From: an uncultured Prevotella sp.
Lineage (GTDB): Bacteria > Bacteroidota > Bacteroidia > Bacteroidales > Bacteroidaceae
DNA: 64,000 bases
Reading direction: 5' to 3'
Assembly (NCBI GenBank): GCA_900554695.1
Contig: USHV01000005.1
Span: forward strand, 38,284-102,283
The position numbers and the translations under genes were made by a program. The notes below the pieces were generated by a model. It saw only the letters and a program-made list of their open reading frames with translations. It made no database searches and had not been told where the DNA came from. Each line of letters begins with the position of its first letter. Positions within the stretch are counted from its first letter, which is position 1. This document shows positions 8,608-17,611 of this stretch, piece after piece.

Positions 8608-9561
8608 ATGAAAAATATTCTAATCATCGGTTCTACCGGACAAATCGGTTCTGAACTAACAATGATGCTGAGACACCTCTACAGCGGTAACGTCGTTGCC
8701 GGATACATACCCGGTGCTGAGCCGAAAGGCGAATTGAAAGAAAGCGGACCGTCTGCCATCGTTGACATAACCAATCAGCAACAGATTGCCGATGCAGTGG
8801 AAAAATATGATATCGACGCCATCTACAACCTTGCGGCGCTGCTATCTGCCGTTGCCGAAGCCAAACCGCAACTGGCTTGGAAAATCGGTGTGGGCGGACT
8901 GTTCAACGTTCTTGAGGTAGCAAGAGAGAAGAAGTGCGCCGTGTTCACTCCGAGTTCCATCGGATCATTCGGTCCTTCAACACCGAAGGACAAGACTCCG
9001 CAGGACACCGTCCGCGACCCGAAGACCATGTACGGAGTAACCAAAGTGACCGGCGAACTGCTCAGCGATTACTATCACACTCGCTTTGGTGTGGACACAA
9101 GAGCCGTGCGTTTCCCGGGACTTATATCCTACGTGACACCTCCGGGAGGCGGAACCACCGACTATGCTGTTGACATATACTACTCTGCCGTGAAGGGAGA
9201 GACATTCGAATGTCCTATCGCCGCCGGCACATTCATGGACATGATGTATATGCCCGACGCCCTGCGCGCAGCAATAGAGATAATGGAGGCCGACCCGACA
9301 AAGCTCGTTCACCGCAACGCTTTCAACATAGCTTCGATGAGCTTCGACCCTGAAATAATATACAACAGCATTAAAGAAGTGATTCCCGACTTCAAGATGG
9401 TTTACAAAGTAGATCCATTACGCCAGGCAATAGCCGAATCATGGCCCAACTCCATCGACGATACTTGCGCACAAGAAGAATGGGGATGGAAACCGGAATA
9501 CGACCTGAAGACCATGACCAAGGACATGATCGAGAAGCTGAAAATAAAATTCGGTAAATAA
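8608..9561 (+). CDS. L-threonine 3-dehydrogenase, SDR/epimerase type
   Basis: 317 residues with an N-terminal Rossmann motif (IIGSTGQIGSE, residues 5-15) and the extended-SDR catalytic tyrosine in MYGVTKVTGE. It belongs to the NAD-epimerase-like L-threonine dehydrogenases, which oxidise threonine to 2-amino-3-ketobutyrate, rather than the zinc-dependent Tdh of E. coli. Pairing with kbl on the opposite strand supports this and completes the threonine-to-glycine route. TACCTTTG at 8566-8573 fits a -7 box, though no good -33 is seen. A bidirectional terminator follows at 9583. Confidence 0.9.
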   Translation: MKNILIIGSTGQIGSELTMMLRHLYSGNVVAGYIPGAEPKGELKESGPSAIVDITNQQQIADAVEKYDIDAIYNLAALLSAVAEAKPQLAWKIGVGGLFNVLEVAREKKCAVFTPSSIGSFGPSTPKDKTPQDTVRDPKTMYGVTKVTGELLSDYYHTRFGVDTRAVRFPGLISYVTPPGGGTTDYAVDIYYSAVKGETFECPIAAGTFMDMMYMPDALRAAIEIMEADPTKLVHRNAFNIASMSFDPEIIYNSIKEVIPDFKMVYKVDPLRQAIAESWPNSIDDTCAQEEWGWKPEYDLKTMTKDMIEKLKIKFGK

Positions 9562-9582
9562 GAACAGTAAAATCCATAATGG

Positions 9583-9621
9583 AATACGGGACCGTGGCAG
9601 CATGCTTCACGGTCCCGTATT
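9583..9621. terminator. Bidirectional terminator between tdh and the DUF3298 gene
   Basis: AATACGGGACCGTG (9583-9596) and CACGGTCCCGTATT (9608-9621) form a perfect 14-bp stem with an 11-nt loop, with T-runs or A-runs on both sides. It sits between two convergent genes. Confidence 0.85.
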
Positions 9622-9641
9622 TATTTCTTAAAGCCCTAAAC

Positions 9642-10466
9642 TCACTTCTTAACAATCACCTTGTCAAGATCGGAATATGCCACCGAAGCCGTGATCGTGC
9701 CCAAAGCATAAGCCGCTATCTCGTAAGGCTGATAGACAAACGTCACACTGTCCTTACCCAAAACGAAATTATCGGGCACGAATGGCTCGCTGAACGCGAA
9801 CACTCCTTTTTCCTTCAAGCCATCAAGATTGGCCGCCTTATATGTCCGAGAGAGTGATTCCACAATCTTATCCGTCACTACACTGTCGCTACCTGCGACA
9901 AAGAAGTCGGCCTTACCAATCTTCTTACCGGTGGCACTATCGAAATTCAACGCCTTTGTAAGGCTCGTTCCATGCGCTCCTCCGGTGTAAGAATAAGTCT
10001 CGAACGAATAAGTCGTCACACCGGTCTTCTCATGACTGACGCCCGATTTCACCATATACGTATAGTTCAACGGCACACCATTGACACCCATAGACATAAG
10101 TTTCTTGCATTCCTCGCGATAGTCTGCGATATAAGCAGCCACAAAATCATCCACAGCCTGCCTGATGTCAGCGTGCGTACCGGCCTTCAACGTAGGCTTA
10201 TACATATTCACATTGAATATGCCCGAAGTCAGAATGGAGTCGTTGACAACTTCTGCATTGGCTCCCGTTGCATAAAGAACGCAGAGACTGATCTCGCATT
10301 TTGCATCATTCTTTCCACTGTCGAGCATCGCCACCGTATCGACAACAATGCTGTCGAAAGCCAGACTGTCAACGTCAGACGCAGTCTTGCTCTGACCACC
10401 ACACGAACTGAAAGCCGCAATAATGGCGGCAAACAGCATTCCTACCGGAAACATCACCTTCTTCAT
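9642..10466 (-). CDS. DUF3298/DUF4163-type lipoprotein
   Basis: 274 residues from the start at MKKVMFPVG (10466). The ORF extends 19 codons further upstream but lacks a signal there. The N-terminus is a lipoprotein signal peptide ending AAFSSC, so the mature protein is probably anchored in a membrane on the periplasmic side. The C-terminal half carries the DUF3298/RsiV-like pattern, including SYTGGAHG followed by a conserved FDSATGKKI strand. Function is unknown; related domains occur in the anti-sigma factor RsiV and many envelope lipoproteins. It lies 53 bp after the NigD-like gene and is probably the last gene of that leftward run. Confidence 0.75.
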   Translation of the reverse strand: MKKVMFPVGMLFAAIIAAFSSCGGQSKTASDVDSLAFDSIVVDTVAMLDSGKNDAKCEISLCVLYATGANAEVVNDSILTSGIFNVNMYKPTLKAGTHADIRQAVDDFVAAYIADYREECKKLMSMGVNGVPLNYTYMVKSGVSHEKTGVTTYSFETYSYTGGAHGTSLTKALNFDSATGKKIGKADFFVAGSDSVVTDKIVESLSRTYKAANLDGLKEKGVFAFSEPFVPDNFVLGKDSVTFVYQPYEIAAYALGTITASVAYSDLDKVIVKK

Positions 10467-10519
10467 AAAGACGCTTTTTTGATTTGTAAATAATAAGATT
10501 TGGGGTAAAAAAGATATTA

Positions 10520-11206
10520 TCAATGCAAATATATGGTCTTTTCCACTTCTCCGGAATATGTATTCACCTTTATAGTTACGGCACCGGTGGTGAACGATGA
10601 AGTCCTGATGCTGAGATACTTACGCACAGAATAATATTCAGGCACGCCGCCTTGGTCGTGCAACAGACGCAGAACCGTGCAGCTGCCGCCACCGGTCGTT
10701 GTAGTGGTCTGCTCTCCTACGATGCCTATAGTGTGCAAAGCTCCGTCGTCATCAGTAGTTCCCGATTTCAACAGAATGCACATATTAAGATATTTTCCGT
10801 CGGCAGACAGCCACGCACTCTCGAATGTCACGGGATCTACAGGCACATTGCCGACCTGCCACGCAGGCACGACGTCGAGCACAGGAACCTGTGACACCGA
10901 CAGAGCCCGGGCAACAGCATTGCCCGACTTGTCGCTATCCAGATTGTAATAAAGCAGCGCACGATACACAGAGTCGGGCGTAGTTATCCACGACACCGTG
11001 AACGGCGGATCTACAGAAAGCCGCTCACCCTCGTCGGTAACCACATAATAGACATATTTGCCGGCACCGGCATACATATTGACAAAGTCGGCGCGCAGAT
11101 ACGAATACCTGCCGTCGCCACTGTCGTAGCCGTCGGACGAACATCCGGCAAGCACCGTCGAGAACAGCAGCACGCATATCAACAGCCGTGCGTAAGCCTT
11201 ATACAT
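10520..11206 (-). CDS. NigD-like lipoprotein
   Basis: About 228 residues. The lipoprotein signal peptide ends in VLAGC (lipobox). The downstream DGRYSYLRADFVNMYAGAGKYVYYVVTDEGE matches, in pattern, the N-terminal domain of NigD-like proteins of Bacteroidetes. NigD genes were first noted with bacteriocin loci, but most family members have no assigned role. The start at 11206 (MYKAYA) overlaps the end of the acyltransferase gene by 8 bp; an ATG at 11215 is also possible. The overlap suggests translational coupling. Threonine- and glycine-rich EQTTTTTGGG sits in a predicted loop. Confidence 0.7.
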   Translation of the reverse strand: MYKAYARLLICVLLFSTVLAGCSSDGYDSGDGRYSYLRADFVNMYAGAGKYVYYVVTDEGERLSVDPPFTVSWITTPDSVYRALLYYNLDSDKSGNAVARALSVSQVPVLDVVPAWQVGNVPVDPVTFESAWLSADGKYLNMCILLKSGTTDDDGALHTIGIVGEQTTTTTGGGSCTVLRLLHDQGGVPEYYSVRKYLSIRTSSFTTGAVTIKVNTYSGEVEKTIYLH

Positions 11207-12365
11207 TCCCGTCATTCAGTGCCATCTGGTTGCGTGCCGGGTTGGCATACATCGTAAGCATACGCTCACGCAGGAATGCGTAGTCCGGATTCTCAATGTC
11301 AATCTTGGCCAACTGGCCATCTATGTATTTCTCGAATGTCTCCTTATCCTTATCAGTGTAATGTCCGGACAAAGCCTTCGAGCCTTCGAGCAAGTCTATC
11401 GCAATGTAGTTGTTAGGATAAAGCCTGTAGTTGGCAAAGATGTTACGGTCGATGTGTTCGGCAACGGCGCGGAACAATTCACCCTTCGGCATGTCGGCAT
11501 CAAGAGTTGCGAGCCATTCGTCTATGCACGGAGCGCAATGATAATGTATGTGTCCCTTATATCCGGTGATGCCCGTCTGCATGCTCACGATGTCGTCCTG
11601 AGCCGACTTTTTCCATCCTTCCACGTCGCGTTTGAGCTGGAATTCGCGCGCCTTCAGGAAGTCGCACGGGTCGAACTCATAGGATATGGACAGCGGAACG
11701 ATGTGCAACGCCGCGATGCGTTCGGCCACAGAACCCTCGCCGCCCATGGCCATCATCTTTATGATTGCCTCCTGAGTGCGGTCGTTGGAGTCCTTGGCGC
11801 GTCCCTCACGCTGCGCTATCCACACGCCCTCTTTCTTCTCGCTTATGACCAGATGCATATAGTCGGACAACCGTTTGCTTGCCATGAGCATCTGACGCAT
11901 CGGAAGCGAGCGCTCCACGATGAACGACTTGTTGATGCGCACGAGGTCCTTAACCCACGGCAACGACAGCAGATTGTCGCCGATGGCAATCTCGCAGGTT
12001 GTGGCGAAGTGCGAATCGACGAGCATCATGTTGAGCAGCGCCGAGTCGAGCACTATGTCGCGGTGATTGCTCACGAAGGTGTAAGCCCGCGTATTGTCGA
12101 TTGCCGTGCAGTCGATGTCGCATCCCAGGCTGGCCTTTGCCAGCAGACCGTTGAGGAACGGATAGCAGATGCTTATCTGGAACTCAAGGTTTGTCCTGCA
12201 CGAACGAATCTTTGCAGCCAGCGCGTCGAACGGTATGCCGGGAAATACCGCCCCGGCCACCTGTCTGAACTGTGCGTTGGCGATAAGCCGCTCGAACACT
12301 TCGGGCAGTTCCTCCGGCTCGAACGGTCTTATCTCATCATACTGTCTTAATAACTCGATGTTCAT
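11199..12365 (-). CDS. Glycerol-3-phosphate/1-acylglycerol-3-phosphate acyltransferase-like protein
   Basis: 388 residues with the PlsB/PlsC acyltransferase motifs in order: SNHRDIVLD near residue 100 (catalytic His-Asp region, spaced one residue wider than the classical HX4D), FIVERSLP near residue 148, WIAQREGRAKDS near residue 183 and IVPLSISYEFDP near residue 222. It probably acylates a glycerol-phosphate or a related lipid acceptor at the inner membrane. The exact acceptor cannot be told from sequence. It is part of the leftward run PASTA, pseudouridine synthase, Ddl, acyltransferase, a cell-envelope-flavoured cluster. Confidence 0.78.
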   Translation of the reverse strand: MNIELLRQYDEIRPFEPEELPEVFERLIANAQFRQVAGAVFPGIPFDALAAKIRSCRTNLEFQISICYPFLNGLLAKASLGCDIDCTAIDNTRAYTFVSNHRDIVLDSALLNMMLVDSHFATTCEIAIGDNLLSLPWVKDLVRINKSFIVERSLPMRQMLMASKRLSDYMHLVISEKKEGVWIAQREGRAKDSNDRTQEAIIKMMAMGGEGSVAERIAALHIVPLSISYEFDPCDFLKAREFQLKRDVEGWKKSAQDDIVSMQTGITGYKGHIHYHCAPCIDEWLATLDADMPKGELFRAVAEHIDRNIFANYRLYPNNYIAIDLLEGSKALSGHYTDKDKETFEKYIDGQLAKIDIENPDYAFLRERMLTMYANPARNQMALNDGNV

Positions 12366-12418
12366 AATAACTTAATTATCAGGTCAGGTTTAAAGCGAGA
12401 GGCAGTGCTGCCGCCTGC

Positions 12419-13420
12419 TCAGAACTGGTTCTCCACAATATCGGTCAGCACGTCCTTGATGTCGAGTCCGGCAGCGCGTACCTGCTGAGGGATGAAACTC
12501 GTGGCGGTCATGCCCGGCGTAGTGTTCACCTCGAGCATGTTGATCTTGTCGTTGCCGTTCTCATCCTTGGTGATGATATAGTCAACACGGATGATACCGT
12601 TGCAGCGCAGTATGTCGTAGATGCGCGATGTCTCCTCTGCCACACGTGCGGCGGTGTCAGGACTTAAACGTGCCGGAGTGATTTCCTTCACCTCTCCGTT
12701 ATATTTGGCATTGTAGTCGAAGAACTCGTTACTGGTCACGACCTCAGTGGCAGGGAACACCACCGACTTTTCCTTTGTCTTGTAACAGCCTATCGATATC
12801 TCGGTTCCGTCGAGGAAACTTTCTATCATCACCTCGTTGCTCTCCATGAAAGCCACGCGCAATGCCGGCGCGAGCTGGTCGGTGTTCTTCACCTTCGACA
12901 CGCCGAAACTGCTGCCGTCGGCTGCCGGCTTTACGAAACACGGCATTCCGATAAGGCGCTCTATCTCCTCGTCGCTGTACTTGTTTTCCTCGCCGCGACG
13001 CAGCAACAGGCTATTTGCCACGTTCACTCCGTAGCCTTTCAGATAGTTGTTGAGCACATACTTGTCGAAGGTCATTGCCTCGATGAGCACGCCGCTCGTG
13101 CTGTATGGCACCTTCACGAGCTCGAAATAGCCCTGCATCAGTCCGTTCTCTCCCGGTGTGCCGTGTATTGTTATGTAGGCATAGTCGAACACAACAGCCT
13201 TTCCGTCCTTTACAAACGAGAAGTCGTTGCGGTCGATGGGAGCGGTCGTGCCGTCCTCAAAGTTGACATGCCAGTTCGATCCTTCCACGTCAACGATATA
13301 CACATTGTAACGTTCCTTGTCGAAGAACGAATAAAGCCCTTGTGCCGAATTCATCGACACGTCGTGCTCAGACGAGTCGCCACCGCATACGATGGCTATG
13401 TTTCTCTTTATATTTTCCAT
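12419..13420 (-). CDS. ddl: D-alanine--D-alanine ligase
   Basis: 333 residues from MENIKRNIAIVCGG (13420). The longer ORF start 61 codons upstream would overlap the preceding gene heavily and is rejected. An ATP-grasp enzyme joining two D-alanines for peptidoglycan precursors in the cytoplasm. Visible motifs are GGDSSEHDVS at the N-terminus, ITIHGTPGENGLMQGYFEL, PCFVKPAADGSSFGVSKV (ATP binding) and MLEVNTTPGMT at the C-terminal metal site. MurF, which uses the product, is encoded at 41557. The gap to the pseudouridine synthase gene is 20 bp, consistent with one operon. Confidence 0.95.
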   Translation of the reverse strand: MENIKRNIAIVCGGDSSEHDVSMNSAQGLYSFFDKERYNVYIVDVEGSNWHVNFEDGTTAPIDRNDFSFVKDGKAVVFDYAYITIHGTPGENGLMQGYFELVKVPYSTSGVLIEAMTFDKYVLNNYLKGYGVNVANSLLLRRGEENKYSDEEIERLIGMPCFVKPAADGSSFGVSKVKNTDQLAPALRVAFMESNEVMIESFLDGTEISIGCYKTKEKSVVFPATEVVTSNEFFDYNAKYNGEVKEITPARLSPDTAARVAEETSRIYDILRCNGIIRVDYIITKDENGNDKINMLEVNTTPGMTATSFIPQQVRAAGLDIKDVLTDIVENQF

Positions 13421-13440
13421 ATTATTGAAAACGTTGTTTA

Positions 13441-14505
13441 TTAGTCTTCGAATGTATTGTTGTTTGTTCCGGCTATATATACGCGCCACTTGTCTATGAG
13501 TGCCGCGAAGTCTGCGGGCATCGGCGAGTCGAAATCCATCTGCTTGCCGGTGATGGGATGGCGGAAGCCGAGCGTCCTTGCGTGCAGCGCCTGACGGTTG
13601 CACAGCTTGAAGCAGTTCATTATGAACGCCTTGTATGACGCGCTGCGGTTGCCACGCAGTATCTCACAACCGCCGTAACGCTCGTCGCCGAAGAGCGGAT
13701 GACCGATATATCGCATGTGCGCCCTTATCTGATGGGTGCGCCCTGTCTCGAGGATGCACTCCACGAGCGTCACATATCCGAATCGCTCCAGCACCCTGTA
13801 GTGTGTCACGGCAGGCTTGCCTATGCCCGAGTCGGGCGGACACACGGTCATACGCAGCCGGTCCTTGGGGTCGCGCGTTATGTTTCCCTCTATGCGTCCC
13901 TCGTCCTCGTTGAAGTTGCCCCACACCATAGCGACATAGCTGCGGTGGGTCGTCTTGTTGAAGAACTGCGCTCCGAGCGACGTCTTTGCCGCCGGAGTCT
14001 TGGCCACGACGAGCAGTCCGCTCGTGTCCTTATCTATTCTGTGTACCAGTCCTACCTCCGGATCGTTGGGGTCGAAACTGTCCACTCCCTTCATGTGCCA
14101 CGCAACGGCGTTCACCAGCGTGCCGTGGAAGTTGCCCACACCCGGGTGCACCACCAGTCCGGCAGGCTTGTTCACCACCATCAGGTCGTTGTCCTCATAC
14201 ACGATGTCGAGCGGTATGTCCTCAGCCTCTATCGTAGAGTCGTAGCGCGGGCGGTCGAGCATCAGCGTCACCACATCGCCCGGACGCACCTTATAATTGC
14301 TCTTCACAGGGCGGTCGTTCACGTGGACATAGCCTGCGTCGGCAGCCTTCTGTATCCGGTTGCGGCTGGAGTGTTGCAGTTTGTCGCACATATACTTATC
14401 CACGCGTATGGGCTCCTGCCCCTTGTCCACCACAAAGCGGAAATGCTCGTAGAGCTGTTGCGACTCCTCGTCAATCTCTTCTATGTCCTCTATATTGTCT
14501 GCCAT
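13441..14505 (-). CDS. RluA/RluD-family pseudouridine synthase
   Basis: 354 residues from MADNIEDIEE (14505); the ORF extends 36 codons further but that part has no homology-like features. An N-terminal S4 RNA-binding domain (IRVDKYMCDKL to PVKSNYKVRPGD) is followed by the catalytic domain with the motif HRIDKDTSGLLVVAK, whose aspartate is the nucleophile. The length and the S4 domain fit RluD, which modifies helix 69 of 23S rRNA, but RluA or RluC specificity cannot be excluded. It is the second gene of the PASTA operon. Confidence 0.9.
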   Translation of the reverse strand: MADNIEDIEEIDEESQQLYEHFRFVVDKGQEPIRVDKYMCDKLQHSSRNRIQKAADAGYVHVNDRPVKSNYKVRPGDVVTLMLDRPRYDSTIEAEDIPLDIVYEDNDLMVVNKPAGLVVHPGVGNFHGTLVNAVAWHMKGVDSFDPNDPEVGLVHRIDKDTSGLLVVAKTPAAKTSLGAQFFNKTTHRSYVAMVWGNFNEDEGRIEGNITRDPKDRLRMTVCPPDSGIGKPAVTHYRVLERFGYVTLVECILETGRTHQIRAHMRYIGHPLFGDERYGGCEILRGNRSASYKAFIMNCFKLCNRQALHARTLGFRHPITGKQMDFDSPMPADFAALIDKWRVYIAGTNNNTFED

Positions 14506-14551
14506 GAATGTCCTGTTTTTGTTTCCACACATATTTATATATGCCGTGAGA

Positions 14552-15229
14552 TTACTCACCCGTGCCGTCTTCAGAAGGCGGGGGAGAAGTAACAACCTCG
14601 AACTCGTCGACATCGCCGTCGTCCACCGGCTCGAAGCTGTCGCCGTCCACGTATTCCACGCTGTCCGACTCGTCGCGCATGCCGCTTCCGGCCTGCACCG
14701 TCACCACGTCGTCAACCGATATCCTCTCGCCCGCCACCACCTGACGGCCGCGCACAGTCACGCCATAGACCCAGTCGCGCTCGCCCGGCACATACTCCGG
14801 CTTGCCCACCTTGAAGCCCATTGCCGTGAGCTTGGCGATGGCCTCGCGCACCGAGCTGTTGTCTATTATGTCAGGAAGGGTTATCATAGGCGAATGGGCG
14901 GCGTTGACGATCACCGTCACCATGCGTCCGGTCTTCACCTTCGAGCCGGCCTCGGGAGTCTGCTCGAGTATGCAGTCCGGCGCGAGCGTCTTAACATAAC
15001 CCGTATCGCTCACGGTCACATCGAGTCCGAGCTCGCGCAATATGTGCTGCGCGTCGCTGAAAGACTTCTGCCGCAGATCGGGCACGACAATCTCCTCGCC
15101 GTGATGGGTATATACGCCGAGCCAATATTTCAGCCCGAGGCACGCCAGCAGCACAACCAGAGCCATTGCCGCCAGATTGCCCCAAAGATACCAGCTTCCG
15201 AACTTTTTGAAGAAATCCGTAGGTTTCAT
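14552..15229 (-). CDS. PASTA-domain membrane protein
   Basis: 225 residues: a short cytoplasmic start, one membrane helix (about residues 17-37, WGNLAAMALVVLLACLGL), then PASTA domains from about residue 46 (VVPDLRQKSFSDAQHIL, LEQTPEAGSKV, LPDIIDNSSVREAI) and an acidic tail of Asp/Glu from about residue 190. PASTA domains bind uncrosslinked peptidoglycan in Gram-positive kinases and PBPs. Here there is no kinase or transpeptidase part, as usual in Bacteroidetes. It is first in the operon with ddl, which fits a cell-wall link. The promoter is at 15246-15275. Confidence 0.85.
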   Translation of the reverse strand: MKPTDFFKKFGSWYLWGNLAAMALVVLLACLGLKYWLGVYTHHGEEIVVPDLRQKSFSDAQHILRELGLDVTVSDTGYVKTLAPDCILEQTPEAGSKVKTGRMVTVIVNAAHSPMITLPDIIDNSSVREAIAKLTAMGFKVGKPEYVPGERDWVYGVTVRGRQVVAGERISVDDVVTVQAGSGMRDESDSVEYVDGDSFEPVDDGDVDEFEVVTSPPPSEDGTGE

Positions 15230-15245
15230 CTCACATAATTTTGCA

Positions 15246-15275
15246 CAAAGATAACATTAACTACTCAATGAACAA
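15246..15275 (-). promoter_or_regulatory. Promoter of the PASTA-rluD-ddl operon
   Basis: On the minus strand TTG (15273-15275), a 19-bp spacer and TATCTTTG (15246-15253) match the Bacteroidetes promoter consensus. The start codon at 15229 is 16 bp downstream of the -7 box, so the leader is very short. Confidence 0.75.
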
Positions 15276-15726
15276 AATAAAAGAGTACATAAAGTTCAAA
15301 AAAACAGCCTCACGGCAAAGCCGCGACAGCAACGCGGAGGGACGCCGATAAAACCGCCACACGGGTATGCCAACCCGCCGCCGCACCCTTCGCCGAGTGA
15401 ACAGTGAGCTGCGCGAAGTATTATTTCACACCGCGAAAATCGCTCCGATGCATGGCGGCATATGGTTTTCAGGTCAACGGAAAAGCAAGTTCCGGATATC
15501 TGTAAATACCGTTTAAGACATCAGAAAAATCCGCTTCAAGCATTAGAAAAATCCGCTTCGTAAGGCAAGTAAATACATATAAGGCATAAAAATCCGCGTA
15601 ACCGCCATTGCCGCCAAGTGTCCGGAATCCGGATTATCAGCATCAAATTAATATGAATACGTGAAAAACGGTATGCTCCGCACGTCTGACAACGGTGTTT
15701 CTGATGGAAATCCACGCGCCACACTT

Positions 15727-16110
15727 ACAATTTTTCTTGACTTTATTTTGACAAAATATTTTCACAAAAGAAATGTAAATGAATGTTAAATCAGGCGTAT
15801 CCGAGGCAATTTCGGCGCATACCGGCTTCTGATATACCCCATAACTTAGTCCGAAAAAAGCCATCCGACGTTCTGATATTGCCCATTTCGTCATGCGATT
15901 AAGCCCATTTCAGTGGCTGAAAAGCACCATATTGCACTCCAATATGGCCCATTTCGCATGCCGAAATGGTGCATATTGTAAAACGATAAAATGCTTTTTA
16001 AATATAAATCATTGATATACAACATATTATGAAAACTTCTCATAACTCGCGTATTTGCGCCCGAAGGAAAGTCTGCTCGCAAATACGCGCTTATTTTTCG
16101 GGATATAGTC
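15727..16110 (-). repeat. Dispersed ~385-bp repeat, copy R2 (minus orientation)
   Basis: Inverted relative to R1 and R3. The 12-bp inverted repeat CGCGTATTTGCG is at 16048-16059 and 16078-16089. The 22-bp array runs from 15969 down to 15794 in eight exact 22-bp steps. Its first two units are near-perfect dyads: CCATTTCG-N5-CGAAATGG and CCATATTG-N5-CAATATGG. The A+T-rich tail ends at 15727. Later units decay but hold the phase. The rest of 15276-15726 and 16111-16319 contains nothing I recognise. Confidence 0.85.
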
Positions 16111-16319
16111 GGAAACCAAGGCCGCAAAACCGAAATCCGCTTTCAATTTGAAAGTTGTACGAATCGTAATATATCATCAGAAGACAACGACGCCTATCCG
16201 TCACCGCAACCGCCGTATTCCACCTGCTTCCAATCCACGCTTAATTCCCGCAGGCCCCTATCCTGCCCCGAGCCACAACCGTTCAAAAAACCCGTTCCGA
16301 CAGGAAAGCATAAAAAAAC

Positions 16320-16353
16320 AGCAAGGAGCAGGCCGATAGCCCTGCTCCTTGCT
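16320..16353 (-). terminator. rpmH terminator
   Basis: AGCAAGGAGCAGG and CCTGCTCCTTGCT form a perfect 13-bp stem with an 8-nt loop, followed on the minus strand by GTTTTTTTATG. It lies 36 bp past the rpmH stop codon. Confidence 0.85.
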
Positions 16354-16389
16354 GCTCACAAAAATCCCGTGCCTGACGGAACCTACGGC

Positions 16390-16545
16390 TTATTTGCCGT
16401 GATGCTCGTCTGATACAGTCAGCTTTTTGCGACCGTGAGCACGACGTGAAGCCAATACGCGGCGACCGTTCTTTGTCGACATTCTCTCACGGAAACCGTG
16501 CTTGTTCACTCTCCTTCTGTTGTGAGGCTGAAATGTTCTTTTCAT
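16390..16545 (-). CDS. rpmH: 50S ribosomal protein L34
   Basis: A 51-codon gene. The protein begins MKRTFQPHNRRRVNKHGF and continues with RMSTKNGRRVLASRRAHGRKKL, the universal L34 pattern, and ends in a short acidic/histidine tail (TVSDEHHGK). It is highly basic as expected for this large-subunit protein. It is divergent from efp, with 184 bp of A+T-rich DNA between the two start codons that must hold both promoters. A strong terminator follows at 16320. Confidence 0.97.
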   Translation of the reverse strand: MKRTFQPHNRRRVNKHGFRERMSTKNGRRVLASRRAHGRKKLTVSDEHHGK

Positions 16546-16729
16546 TTTCTATCTAAAATTTTATTTGTTATTATTCACGCTTTGGGCTGCAAAATTACTC
16601 ATTTCTTTTTAATTAGCAAAGAATAATGTGATTTTTAGCAGAAATATTTAGGTTTTTTTCCAAAATTACCGTAACTTTGCAGCGAATTTACGAAGAAGCA
16701 ACGAATAATTCAATTTTAGACAGACACAT

Positions 16730-17296
16730 ATGATCAATTCACAGGACATTAAGAACGGAACATGCATCCGCATGGATGGCAAGCTGTTCTTCGTCATCGA
16801 ATTTCTGCACGTGAAACCCGGAAAGGGCAATACTTTCATGCGCGTGAAACTGAAAAACGTTGTTGACGGACGCGTTTTGGAGCGCCGCTTCGACATCAGT
16901 GAAAAACTTGAAGACGTACGCGTAGAGCGCCGCCCGTATCAGTATCTCTACAAAGAGGGTGAGGACTACATCTTCATGAATCAGGAGACTTACGATCAGA
17001 TTCCTATCGCACACGACCTGATCACCGGTGTTGACTACATGAAGGAAGGCGACGTGGTTGAGGTTGTTTCCGACGCATCAAACGATACCGTACTCTTCGG
17101 CGAGATGCCGGTGAAGACAAACCTGCGCGTAACACACTCAGAGCCGGGCATCAAAGGCGATACAGCTACAAACGCTACAAAGCCTGCTACTCTCGAGACC
17201 GGTGTTGAGGTTCGCGTACCGCTGTTCATCAACGAGGGCGATCTCATACAGGTTGACACCCGCGACGGCAGCTATCTGCAGCGCGTGAAGGAATAA
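16730..17296 (+). CDS. efp: Elongation factor P
   Basis: 188 residues, the standard length, with the three beta-barrel domains of EF-P. EF-P enters the ribosomal E site and relieves stalling at polyproline stretches. The domain-I loop reads KPGKGN with Lys32 at the tip, the residue that is modified in lysine-type EF-Ps. I see no modification enzyme gene in this window. The C-terminus has RVPLFINEGDLIQVDTRDGSYLQR, the domain III signature. A -7-like TAACTTTG sits at 16672-16679. Confidence 0.97.
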   Translation: MINSQDIKNGTCIRMDGKLFFVIEFLHVKPGKGNTFMRVKLKNVVDGRVLERRFDISEKLEDVRVERRPYQYLYKEGEDYIFMNQETYDQIPIAHDLITGVDYMKEGDVVEVVSDASNDTVLFGEMPVKTNLRVTHSEPGIKGDTATNATKPATLETGVEVRVPLFINEGDLIQVDTRDGSYLQRVKE

Positions 17297-17320
17297 CACG
17301 TAGCGGAACACAATAACAGG

Positions 17321-17370
17321 AAAAGGTAAAAACCGGACACGCAACGCTGCATGCCGCTTTTTACCTTTTT
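17321..17370 (+). terminator. efp terminator
   Basis: AAAAGGTAAAAA (17321-17332) pairs with TTTTTACCTTTT (17358-17369), followed by a T. A long loop separates the arms. It lies 25 bp after the efp stop. The stretch from here to 17611 has a possible -7 box TATCTTTG at 17433-17440 and nothing else recognised. Confidence 0.7.
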
Positions 17371-17611
17371 CCGTTTTCATAAGCAGATGTTCAAAATCAA
17401 CCGATATTATAATATTACTCATATGTTATATATATCTTTGTAACCATCCTGTGCGCTCTTCATGGCTTCACACCAAAGTCTCATAACTCTTCAGACCTTT
17501 AAATGCAGCCTTGGACAGCACACAATATGATGGCAATCAATTCAGAACATCTGCTTGACAGAATACGCCGGAAACGCATTCCGGCACTCCAACCGGAAAA
17601 TATTGGTGACT